Source: Lutraria lutraria
Lineage: Eukaryota; Mollusca; Bivalvia; Venerida; Mactridae
NCBI GenBank assembly: GCA_964023205.1
Contig: OZ026839.1
Coordinates: forward strand, 13,608,386 to 13,672,385
DNA: 64,000 nt
Direction of reading: 5' to 3'
Within the stretch, counting starts at the first letter, position 1. Every line of letters starts with the position of its first letter. The notes beneath the pieces were generated by a model. That model saw nothing but the letters and a program-made list of their open reading frames with translations, was not told the origin of the DNA and searched no databases. Made by a program: the position numbers and the translations under genes. This document shows, piece by piece, positions 26,547 to 35,783 of this stretch.

Positions 26547-27348
26547 GACATTGAACTATATAAGTGACCCCCCCAAATCCACACGAGGTCTTATCTCTTA
26601 ATTGTTTTATTGCCCCTAATGGGATTAATCCTGTCTTTGCGTGGTCAGTTAAATGTCTGTAGACTTGATCACTGGTAGAGGGTTATAAATTGTATTGAAT
26701 TTTAGAAATAATTAGATTATGGATAACTTCCTGTTGTTTTAATAAACATTTTATGCAATAAATGAATGTTATCCTTTAATTACCAGATTATGTAAGAACA
26801 GTTAGACTTCAATATATAATAGAATATTACAATTACTGTCACTACCATTTTATTTCTGTCAATTTTTTCTTCTTTATACATTAAAAATGCAACTGGACGC
26901 TTCTTCTATTTCAAAATCAAATAATTCTATTTACGCATGAAATCATTTTTTACAAGATAACTGCTGTGATTTTTTAAATAACTTGCAAAGAAACTATGTT
27001 TACACCAGTACTGCTTGAGAAAATATATAGGTTATAAATATTATACTAATACTACCAGGTAGTTGTATTAACGTACTATCAAACAATTAAGTGTCGTGTT
27101 TCAATAATTAATGTTACAGCAAACAGGGAAATAAATAGCATAATGGCTCAAATCGCCACCCTATCCACGCACGTTTTTTACATTGGCCACAGGTTTTGCA
27201 TTCCGTGCAAAAGTGCCTAGTCTGATGAAATATTTTTTCTTCAAAATTTTATAGATCAATTCCACAAACATAAAATAATTTTTTTAAGAATTTAAAATCA
27301 AAAGTGAAAAAAAAAATATTCGGCTCTGTGACGGCCGAATTTCACTAT

Positions 27349-27417
27349 AAACTGGTTCCCGTTCCATGATGCAGTGCACCAAAGACTTTGTACACACAAG
27401 TCAACGGGAACCAGTTT
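27349..27417. repeat. Perfect 15-bp inverted repeat
   Basis: 'aaactggttcccgtt' at 27349-27363 is exactly inverted at 27403-27417, with a 39-nt loop. It is followed by a near-palindrome, actagctggctagt. It could be a small hairpin element or the end of the tRNA-like repeat next to it. Confidence 0.6.
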
Positions 27418-27467
27418 ACTAGCTGGCTAGTCACACACGGCACCAAATTTAATAGGAGGGTATAATG

Positions 27468-27540
27468 AACACGATACGGGGCTCGAACCCGCGACCTCCT
27501 GCTTGCAAGTCAGATACTCTACCGACTGAGCTATTCGGGC
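27468..27540 (-). tRNA. tRNA-Ala(UGC)-like sequence, probably pseudo or SINE head
   Basis: The minus strand has a 73-nt tRNA-sized unit with A box 'tagctcagtcggtagagta', loop 'cttgcaa' (anticodon TGC) and B box 'gcgggttcgagcccc' in a paired T arm. The acceptor stem has two mismatches and the anticodon stem one, and a T occupies the discriminator position. A working tRNA is therefore unlikely; a tRNA pseudogene or SINE head is preferred. Confidence 0.5.
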
Positions 27541-27825
27541 GGTTAACATTACAGTCATTTCATAAATACAAATACCATACCGCTTCACAGCGCTAGGGAC
27601 CGGGGAATACACATTCCCACTTTTTGCAAACCAGTCTATTTTTTTGAAATACACAAATAAAATATCGTAGAAAATGATGCATAAAATCTACTTTTATCAA
27701 GTGGCAAATCATTAATTGATAAAACCGTAACCTATCGTAAAACAAATCTTGATTTAAAAAAAAAAGCTTTTATATTCGTAAAAAGTTTAATTAACCCCCA
27801 CAATACATTATTCAAGCCTTTTAAC

Positions 27826-27836
27826 TTCCTTTTCCG
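27826..27836 (+). promoter_or_regulatory. Candidate 5' TOP tract of RPL14
   Basis: The pyrimidine run cttccttttcc lies 16-26 nt before the ATG. Ribosomal protein mRNAs of animals typically start with such a C plus pyrimidine tract, which confers mTOR/LARP1 translational control. Confidence 0.55.
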
Positions 27837-27851
27837 GTTTCTAGCCACACG

Positions 27852-30800
27852 ATGGTGCTTGGTCAGGTAAGGCTTTATTATAATTTCGACATTCTTGTCA
27901 TTGTCAGGCTTTTTACTCAGAATAAAATTATATGAAATCTTACTTTATTGATTAATTCTCTTATTTTCGTAGTAAATACTGTGCGAAATCGTGAATTGAC
28001 TTCAGAAATGTTCAACATGGTCTTGCACATGTTGCTCGCGAAATCAGATGGCAAATTTGTGTCGGTCCTATTTCTTAGGTCTTCATTAGATTTTAGGCGA
28101 AATGATTGTTTATATAATCAGTCCTAATGATTTTATATTTAACTGGATCAAATTTTTAAACGTCATTGACTCTAAGTGTGCCATGTTGAACGTATACTGG
28201 CAGGATCATAGACTATTATTTTTAAAATGTTACAAATTGATTACTTTTCAGGAACGTTACGTTGAAATTGGGCGTGTTGCCTACATTGCCTATGGAGATG
28301 ACAAGGGCAAACTTTGTGTCATTGTTGATGTAATTGACCAGAACAGGGTGAGTTTAATTTAAACACTCAAACTTAAGTCTGAATCTAGTGTAAATATTGC
28401 ATAGGGCTGAAATGTTTGGAGTACTAGCTCCATTGCAGAATTTTAGCACTTGGTAGGTAGTTTTTTTATGCCCCTGCCATTCGAAATGCATAAGTGTTCC
28501 CCTGTCTATCCTTCCATCTGTTCAAATTTTGGTTTTTGATCAGTAACTCAAGAAATATTTCACTGATTGGTTTCATATTTTGCATGAAAACATTTTCACA
28601 GGAGTTATTGCCCCTTTTTAACTTAAAATTTTAGCTTAATAATATATATGAGATTCGTATGTTAGTCATATAGTCCATGTAGTTGCCACTTTATGGTCAG
28701 CCTTTGCAAGCATCTTTATACACTTCTTAGTAAGCTAACTGTTACCATGAAGCTCATAAGATTTTTTTGTATGTTTTAGGTACTTGTTGAAGGACCCTGC
28801 ACAAATGTTGGCCGCCAACAAATAAATTTAAAGGCTATTCAGTTGACTCAGTTCAGATTAAATATTCCTGCCTCTGCACGCCAGAAGATTGTCAGGAAAA
28901 ACTGGGTGGCTGACAAGATCACAGAAAAGTGGAACGATAGCACTTGGGCCAAGAAAATTGCTGCCAGAGAAAAGGTTTGTTCAAAATTTTCAAACAAAAC
29001 ATGGCTTCAGTGCGTTAGTTTTGTTAAAAGCAAAATGTGAAGGAAATTGTTATTTTCTCCAACATATTTTCCTGATTTTGAATAATAGTCTTGTGTCAAG
29101 CTTGTTAAAATGGTTGACAAAACTAATTGATGCATTGCAATCAGGGTTTTTTCTCGGTATTTTGGGAATATGACCCATACCCTTGGGATTGGGAATTTTC
29201 GCGTTGTTTTATTCAAAACTCAAAATTGGGGAAAATGTATAACTACATTTTTTGCAATGTTCAACTTATTCTACCTATTCTCCCATAGAACAGTAGCAGA
29301 ATAAGGTATCTACTCACCAATAGTGGTGTTAATGAACTTATAAAATTAATAAAAAAAAAATTTTTTTTTTTTATTTGGGAATTTTTGTCTGTGAATTGGG
29401 GAAAAAAGATACTATTTTCCATTGGGAATATGACCGAATTTCGGCTATAAAATCGCCCCAAAAAAATCCCTGGCAATGTGCATTGATATGAAACAAGAAA
29501 ATGCTTTATAACCTAGACTGGTGATTTAACGATATGGAGATTAATATAAAATTATGTCAAATTGAAGTCTAATGAGTATGGTAGCATAACTGGATTTTTT
29601 GTAATGTTTCAGAGAGCCACACTTACAGATTTTGACAGATTCAAGCTGATGAAGGCTAAACAATCTGTAAGTATTTTTTTAAATGAAATAAAAAATGGTT
29701 TGGTTCAGCTTGATGTGAAACTAATATGTTCAAATTAAATCTGAAGTACAATAGAGATTGTTATTGACTCCCTATTATGTTTCTCAAATAGATGCATTTT
29801 GAATTTGTTGAATTATTATTTCACACGAATGATGAACCTTTGTGTCTTGATAGGAACTGCCGTCTTAGTATACACTGCTGACCTCTGGATTCTGAAGTGT
29901 GGGATAATCTATTCTTTCACCTAAATATATGATTAATATCATTCATATTATTCATTACAAGATGTATATATGGTCAAGATATGTTCTGTGATGAAAAACT
30001 GAAATAAGACGAATTAAAGTGAGAATATCTCTGTGGTTGTCTTTATTTATCTCCTGGATCTATTTTCATCTTTGATTCTCTTGGGCTGTTGGTGTATTTT
30101 ACACATATGATGAACCTTTGTGTCTTGATAGGAACTGCCGTCATAGTACAAACTGCTGATTTCTGGATTCTGAAGTGTAAAATAATCTTTATAACACTTA
30201 GGGTAATAATGCCTGAAATTTTGAACTATATGATGTATGTTGAAGTATATGTTCAGGTGTACAATAATTCTTATTTATTTTATATCATTGTCTACTTTCT
30301 CATATTGTAATTTGGAAATTATGTTTCACACATATGATGAACCTTTGTGTCTTGATAGGAACTGCCGTCATAGTATACACTGCTGATTTCTGGATTCTGA
30401 AGTGTGAATTAGTTTCCGTATTACAATTTGAAATGATCATACATCGCCCTAAATAAATTTTTAAGCGCCAGTTTTAACTGAAAATACTTGCTATATATAT
30501 ATCTGCTTCTGTACACTTGTTGAAGATGACATGTTAATTTTTTTGAATAAAATTGTCACAGTTCAGGAGTAACTTAACTGTTTGGATTATAATTACTGAA
30601 TGTGAATTGTTAAAGGGCAAAATGTTGTTTCCATGTTTTTTTTTCTTTAGACAAATGGATTGCATGGTCTAAAATATGTTAGTATTAATGATATTTTACA
30701 CATATGATGAACCTTTGTGTCTTGATAGGAACTGCCGTCATAGCATATACTGCTGATTTCTGGATTCTGAAGTGTAAAATTAGCATTATTAACTTGGTAT

Positions 30801-31901
30801 TAATGTCTGAAATAAACTATTTGATCTCTTGATGTATCATGATCATAAATATGTTTGGATCAGAGATTTCGATATATTTTTTATCATAGTCTATTTTTTA
30901 TAGGGAAATTAAGTTGGTTCATGCTTTATCCGTTGTTTTCTGTCTTGATTTTACCTGTTATAGGAATAATTGAATTCCCATTAAATTTGTGCTCATAATG
31001 TCTTGTTATTGTAATTTGGAAATTATGTTTCACACGTATGATGAACCTTTGTGTCTTGATAGGAACTGCCGTCATAGTATACACTGCTGATTTCTGGAGT
31101 CTGAAGTGTGAATTAGTTTCTGTATTCCAATTTGAAATGATCATATATGGCCCTAAATAAACTCTTTAAGCACCAGTTCATCATATGTGAACTGAAAATG
31201 CTTGCTGTCTGCTGTCTAACTTATTCAACTGTTTAGATTATAAGTACTGAATGAGAATTGTAAGAAGGCAAAATGTTATTTCTATGTTATTTATTGTTTT
31301 GTTTTATTTTGAGACAAATGGATTGCATAAATTTATTTTAGCGTTAATGATATTTCACACACATGATGAACCTTTGTGTCTTGATAGGAACTGCCGTCAT
31401 AGTATAAACTGCTGATTTCTGGATTCTGAAGTGTGAAATTTTCTTTTCAGCTCTTGCTTGAGTTTATCCAGTATTTCATTTAGTGTACCATTCTAATTTT
31501 TGTTACAGCTCACTATTATTTAGGAATTGACATGTTAGAGGCGCAATTATTTTATTTCTATACATTTTGTTGAAATTAGATTAGTCAAGTTGTGAAGCTT
31601 TGTTTTATGTTATTCAATACTTACCATGTTGCATGTTGGAACAAAGACCATTTCTCACATATGATGAACCTTTGTGTCTTGATAGGAACTGCCGTCATAG
31701 CAACTTCTGCTGATTATTGGATTCTGAAGTGAGAAATAATTGTACCATGCTTAATTTTCACCATTTATATGTGAAATCTGAAATGCTTCAAACCCTAGGT
31801 AGATATTTAATGTTTTTCTTCTATACTTTCAGAGAAATCGCTTGATTAATATCGAGTATGGCAAGCTGAAAAAGGCAAACAAAAAGACAGCAAAGAAATG
31901 A
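27852..31901 (+). CDS. RPL14: Large-subunit ribosomal protein eL14 (complete gene)
   Basis: eL14 is a structural protein of the cytosolic 60S subunit. Exons 27852-27866, 28252-28347, 28780-28974, 29613-29666 and 31833-31901 all join in phase 0 and give 142 aa. The protein reads [20 protein letters not shown], then [54 protein letters not shown], and ends [10 protein letters not shown]. This follows animal eL14 through the KOW-like N-terminal barrel and the conserved 'WAKKI..RE+R..LTDFDRFK+M.AK' helix. The Ala/Lys-rich C-terminal extension of mammals is absent, as in other short eL14 proteins. AATAAA lies at 31926-31931. The first coding exon is only five codons. The last intron hosts seven snoRNA copies. 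Confidence 0.96.
29142..29472. mobile_element. TIR element with 5-bp target duplication
   Basis: It starts 'cagggttttttctcggtatt' and ends 'ccaaaaaaatccctg'. The flanks are gcaat on both sides (29137-29141, 29473-29477). The phrase 'ttgggaatatgacc' occurs near both ends. It lies in RPL14 intron 3. The element at 35268 has the same kind of ends and a 5-bp duplication. Confidence 0.65.
29820..29903 (+). ncRNA. Box C/D snoRNA, RPL14 intron 4, copy 1
   Basis: Box C (aatgatgaa) and box D (ctga in 'gattctgaa') are closed by the arms ttcacac and gtgtggg, the least perfect stem of the seven. The core 'aacctttgtgtcttgatagg' is intact, and one base of the following 'aactgccgtcatag' block is changed. 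This is the most diverged copy. The rRNA target was not identified. Confidence 0.75.
30096..30183 (+). ncRNA. Box C/D snoRNA, RPL14 intron 4, copy 2
   Basis: A perfect 9-bp closing stem, attttacac with gtgtaaaat, brackets box C (tatgatgaa) and box D (ctga). The core 'aacctttgtgtcttgatagg' plus 'aactgccgtcatag' is intact. Confidence 0.85.
30325..30408 (+). ncRNA. Box C/D snoRNA, RPL14 intron 4, copy 3
   Basis: Stem ttcacac with gtgtgaa; box C tatgatgaa; box D ctga; core intact. The flanks ('ttgtaatttggaaattatg' before, 'gaattagtttc.gtatt' after) recur around copy 5. Confidence 0.85.
30693..30780 (+). ncRNA. Box C/D snoRNA, RPL14 intron 4, copy 4
   Basis: Stem attttacac with gtgtaaaat, the same variant as copy 2; boxes C and D and the core intact. 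The pair of copies 2 and 3 appears to have been duplicated to give copies 4 and 5. Confidence 0.85.
31029..31112 (+). ncRNA. Box C/D snoRNA, RPL14 intron 4, copy 5
   Basis: Stem ttcacac with gtgtgaa; box C gtatgatgaa; box D ctga, preceded by 'ctggagt' where the other copies have 'ttggatt' or 'ctggatt'. Core intact. Confidence 0.85.
31352..31439 (+). ncRNA. Box C/D snoRNA, RPL14 intron 4, copy 6
   Basis: A perfect 9-bp stem atttcacac with gtgtgaaat; box C catgatgaa; box D ctga; core intact. Confidence 0.85.
31651..31736 (+). ncRNA. Box C/D snoRNA, RPL14 intron 4, copy 7
   Basis: Stem tttctcac with gtgagaaa: both arms changed relative to the other copies, so pairing is kept. Box C tatgatgaa, box D ctga, core intact; the segment after the core ('catagcaacttctg') diverges. 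It sits about 100 nt upstream of the last exon, within the usual range for intronic snoRNAs. Confidence 0.87.
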
Positions 31902-32319
31902 ACTGTGACTTGTTTTAAATGTAAAAATAAATCATGTCATCTCTAGGCAATTGTGTTGTTGTTGTGAGATCTGTGTCCATCTGGATTTATACTGAGTAAA
32001 ATTGTAGACATCAGTCTTCATGAATAAAGTTCTGGACATTCGGTCCAATGAAAACAAGTTTTAGTGGACCAAAAAAGTGCACACAAAATTTCACTTGATT
32101 TGGCTGAAAAACATATTCTTGAGAGTCACTGAGTGGTTAAAATATTTCTCTTTTTGTTCTCAAATATGATATAAAAATAATCAATGAAAAATTTACTGGA
32201 CTGTCGGACCACTGACCTTTTAAAATTAACTGGGCTGACTGCAGTAAGCTCGATTTGAAGACAGGACAAATTAAATTACTCATATGTTTGTGTTGTTTTA
32301 CTAGTTAAAGACCAGAGAA

Positions 32320-32545
32320 AAACCCACCTCCGTTATTGAGTGGTTAAGGTCACTGATTTCAAATCACTAGCCACTCACTGATAGATGGTCATGGGTTCAA
32401 GCCCAGCTTCTGACCATGCTTTATGTGAGAAAGTAGGCAATTGCTTACGGAAGATGGGAGTCTAGTACTGGTTCTTCCCAGGAATGATGCTAAGGTGAAC
32501 TGTCTGTCTCATTGACTGACTGTTGAAAAGGGGCGTAAAACAGAC
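32320..32545 (+). mobile_element. tRNA-derived SINE, family 1, copy downstream of RPL14
   Basis: Head 'gttattgagtggttaaggtc' and B box 'gggttcaagccc', then 'tatgtgagaaagtaggcaat', 'agtactggttcttcccagga' and 'gactgttgaaaaggggcgta'. Confidence 0.85.
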
Positions 32546-34589
32546 CAGAGAAACAGTTAAATTTACTTAATAAGTACCATCAAACCTGTGTTTAAGTGAC
32601 TACCCCTGAATATAACCTCCAATTAAAGGCTACTTGTCAATAAAGGCCAAAATAGGTCTCCTGGTGGTCGCCATGTTAACAAAGTTCTTGGGTTGGAGTA
32701 TTCCATTTTGACCTTCACCTAAGATGTTTTTTGTTCAGACAAAGAGTGTCTTAAACTCGTGTTATATATTACAAAATGTATTTGCGTACTTTGGTGTGTA
32801 TTTCTGAAGATAAGGATACTTCAGAGGATAGAAAATAAATGAGCATAAAACATTGCATTAACACATTTACTTTCCATGATCACTATAAACTTGCTATACC
32901 TCTGTATTAAACATCAAATGGGTACGAAATGTATGTCCATTTGAGTCGAGTGCTTGCCATTTGATCAGTTATCTCTTGGCTGTGAGTTCAAATCCCATCC
33001 AGGACCATGTAAATTTCACTCGCGGAGTTATCCAGCAAGCGTATGACAGATCAGTGTTTCTACCATGGTATATGCCTTGGGTCTTTCTCAGGCATTGATG
33101 TTTGGAATTTTCGAAATGGCGCTGGCTGTTGATGCAATGTGATAAAACTTTAGTGTAAAAAAATGCTTTCCTGTTCTGAAAAAATAGAAACAAAAGTTAA
33201 GAACTGCTTACTGAATGGATGTGCCTTGGATTCTCATGTCTATATTTGACTTATGTCCATCCTTAACAATATAAAGATTGAAAAGGGGTCTTTGCATCTC
33301 AGGTTCAGAAAATTCGAAACAACAAAATATTACTTTTTGCTTGGAGGCCCATACTTGTCAAGATTAATGACTTCAGAACACTCATTACATGCTGATGCAA
33401 CAAACTTGAAATGTTAAAACAGTAAGAGAATGTTGTAATGCACATGTCAATACAACACAGCCAAACACATTTGTGTGTAAAGGTGAGCAACTCCTACAAT
33501 GACTCTTCGTTACGTCTATTTGGATGCTCTCCCCTGTAAAGACATATCGGTAAAACAAAATACGCGTCGGATGTGTTGGATAGCTTGGATCTTTATCCAG
33601 CGTCATGTGAACCATTAAAGAAAAATCTCGGAAGACAGAATACCTAACTTGTACGTAATTATTTTATTTGACAGTATTACGCTTATTTGGTATTTCTTTT
33701 CTTTGGTGTCAATTTATAATATTCGCACCGTGACCATTACGAACTATGCTCTTTCGTCCCATAATATTTCGAACCAGGTCATACATTAAATGTCCTTTGG
33801 TACCTTAGTTGCATGCTTAATTAAAAAGCGATTGTTCTGTTTCAATGTGTGATATTCGTGAAATGCTGATTCATTAGGCAATTCATTATTTAAAATCAGT
33901 TAAATCTAAACTTCTAAAAGTATTACTTTATTTTGGGTAATTTCATATCTTTATTTAAGATAAGTTTTATTTAATGTCGGCAAGATAGGTAACATAAACA
34001 TAAGCTCATACGAGCTTGTACAACCGACTTTATGTATCTATTAGATTTAGAACTGGGACAGTACAAATTTACTACCCGGGTATCGTTGAAATAGAACGTT
34101 TTCCTTTTTTTAGCTAACAAAACATACATTGATGATTGATCAGGCCTAATTATAATTTTTTGTCTACCTTACTGAGCTCTATTTTATGACAATATGACCG
34201 ATTTCTACATAAAATTTTACTTACTAACAAATACTAATCTCTTTTTTTATAAGCTGCTCCGATGAGTAATAATAATTATTGTTCTGATGGTCAAAATATT
34301 AACACAGAATTTTTTATCAATTTATTTGCAAAACTGTCTTAACTTTTAACTGACTTCATCAGTATTTATGTAACTAGCAGTTTACTGCAAGTAAAATGTC
34401 TGCATGTACATGTTTATTTACCATTATTTAACGCAATTTCTCATTAGTAACGGTTGGCAAATTTGGTTGATTGCCATTTTATTTAAAGTTAAACAAAAGT
34501 AAGTACCAGGATGCAGGAATGATAACTCTTTCCAGAAAAATAGCAGATACTCGGGTACTCGAGTCGTGGGTAATATGGTCTTGGGTATA
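32546..34589. other. Intergenic sequence between RPL14 and POMGNT2
   Basis: No exon was supported. A degenerate tRNA-like motif (B box 'gtgagttcaaatcccatcc', about 32983-33003) may belong to an old SINE. An upstream non-coding POMGNT2 exon probably lies in or near this stretch, since the exon at 35762 begins after a splice acceptor, but it was not located. Confidence 0.35.
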
Positions 34590-34831
34590 ATGCGATTTTA
34601 TTAAACTGTCAATGCTGAATATATAATTACACGGTCGCTGAATGCGGTTATTTTTAGCTTCATACCACGGTCAATATTTTTCGTTTATATTACCATTAAG
34701 GAATGTTCCAATCCGCATGTTTATTGTATAACGAGGATTATTGTATCACTTACAGAATTAATCGAAGCTAAAAATAAATGAAAGCATTGACTGTGAATTT
34801 GTGTGGCTTTGACAGTTTAATAAAATCGCAC
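34590..34831. mobile_element. TA-flanked MITE (Tc1/mariner-like ends)
   Basis: 'gcgattttattaaactgtca' near the left end is inverted at the right end as 'tgacagtttaataaaatcgc'. TA flanks both sides (34588-34589, 34832-34833). Length 242 bp, no coding capacity. Confidence 0.8.
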
Positions 34832-34920
34832 TATATACTCGGGTACAAAATCCTACTCCCAGCTGTAGTATCTATATATTGCTTATAAAAACTGTTTCTC
34901 TAATTTATAATTATATAAAT

Positions 34921-35215
34921 ACCCGTCAGGTTAGCTCAGTGGTTAGAGCGTTTGCCTACTGATCGAGAGATTGTGAGTTCGAACCCCGGCAAGGCTCACA
35001 CTGTCCGTGACAAATTTGCCTGAAGATAATACATCCTATATGTTAAAATGTCCTCCACCTCTGAATTATATGGGGTAGCTTGGCAGAAGCTTGCGGATAG
35101 AATGTGGTTAGTACTGGTTAAGGCCTAAATGAAGTCCAGGATAACTGCCCGTCTCGATATGACTGAAATAATGTTGAAAATGGCGTTAAACCCGATGAAA
35201 CAAACATACAAACAA
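34921..35215 (+). mobile_element. tRNA-derived SINE, family 2, with target-site duplication
   Basis: A tRNA-like head (A box 'ttagctcagtggttagagcg', B box 'gagttcgaaccccgg') is followed by a body ending 'ctcgatatgactgaaataat', 'gttgaaaatggcgttaaacc' and an (aaac)n tail. The 10-bp sequence aattatataa lies at 34909-34918 and again at 35216-35225, consistent with target-primed insertion. The 3' phrase resembles a tail shared by SINEs of many molluscs (general knowledge). Confidence 0.88.
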
Positions 35216-35267
35216 AATTATATAACCATGTTTTAAATCTAGCTGTTATTTCAACATTGTATGTAAC

Positions 35268-35667
35268 CAGGGCTCGACACTAACAGTGGTCTGTTAGCCC
35301 GAGGCTACCTATTTTCTCCAAGGACTATACCTAGGTTTCCAAGATGATTATCCCTTTGGGCTATCTGAAATTTGGGTGACCTGAATTCTATCAATATAAA
35401 TAAATCAAATATTATAAAGCTTACCAACTTTAGTTAGATGTGATGTAACCTGTATAACTTAAACCTGTTTAGTACATTAATTAGGGAAATCTGATGTTTA
35501 TACTTGTCTTGTATTCCAATAAAGTACACTCGATAAGCATTGAAATAAAATGACACACATATTTTATGTATTAAAATGAGGACTACCTATTATTTGCAAG
35601 GACTTCCTCATTTTCTGTGCTAGTAGTCCTGCTGACTACCTCTTGAAAAAGTTAGTGTCAAGCCCTG
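35268..35667. mobile_element. TIR element with 5-bp target duplication, copy 2 type
   Basis: It starts 'cagggctcgacactaac' and ends 'gttagtgtcaagccctg', with gtaac on both sides. 400 bp, no coding capacity. The interior repeats 'ggactacctatt'-type phrases in direct and altered form. Confidence 0.75.
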
Positions 35668-35783
35668 GTAACATGATAGTATAGTATCCAGAATTTAATT
35701 AAAATGCTGGTTGACATTTACACACCTACTAGGACAAGCATTTTTTATTTCTACTTTTTAGAATGTAGGACTTGCCCACAAAG

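Larger units (their letters stand above)
26369..27851. promoter_or_regulatory. Shared divergent promoter region LDHD / RPL14
   Basis: The LDHD and RPL14 start codons point away from each other across about 1.5 kb. The region holds the 56-nt segment shared with an LDHD intron (26491-26546), an inverted repeat and a tRNA-like sequence. No TATA box was singled out. Confidence 0.4.

Noticed and set aside
26369..26584. 72-residue N-terminal extension of LDHD from an upstream in-frame ATG
   Set aside because: It contains the duplicated 56-nt segment and is unlike LDHD; the ATG at 26368 directly starts a good mitochondrial presequence. Transcript ends would settle it.
27427..27654. Minus-strand open frame with AQSVEYLTCKQEVAGSSPV
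   Set aside because: This is a translation of the tRNA-like sequence, a well-known source of spurious protein predictions.
34923..34998. Plus-strand tRNA gene
   Set aside because: A and B boxes are present, but the unit continues into a SINE body and A-rich tail with target-site duplication, so it is a retroposon head.
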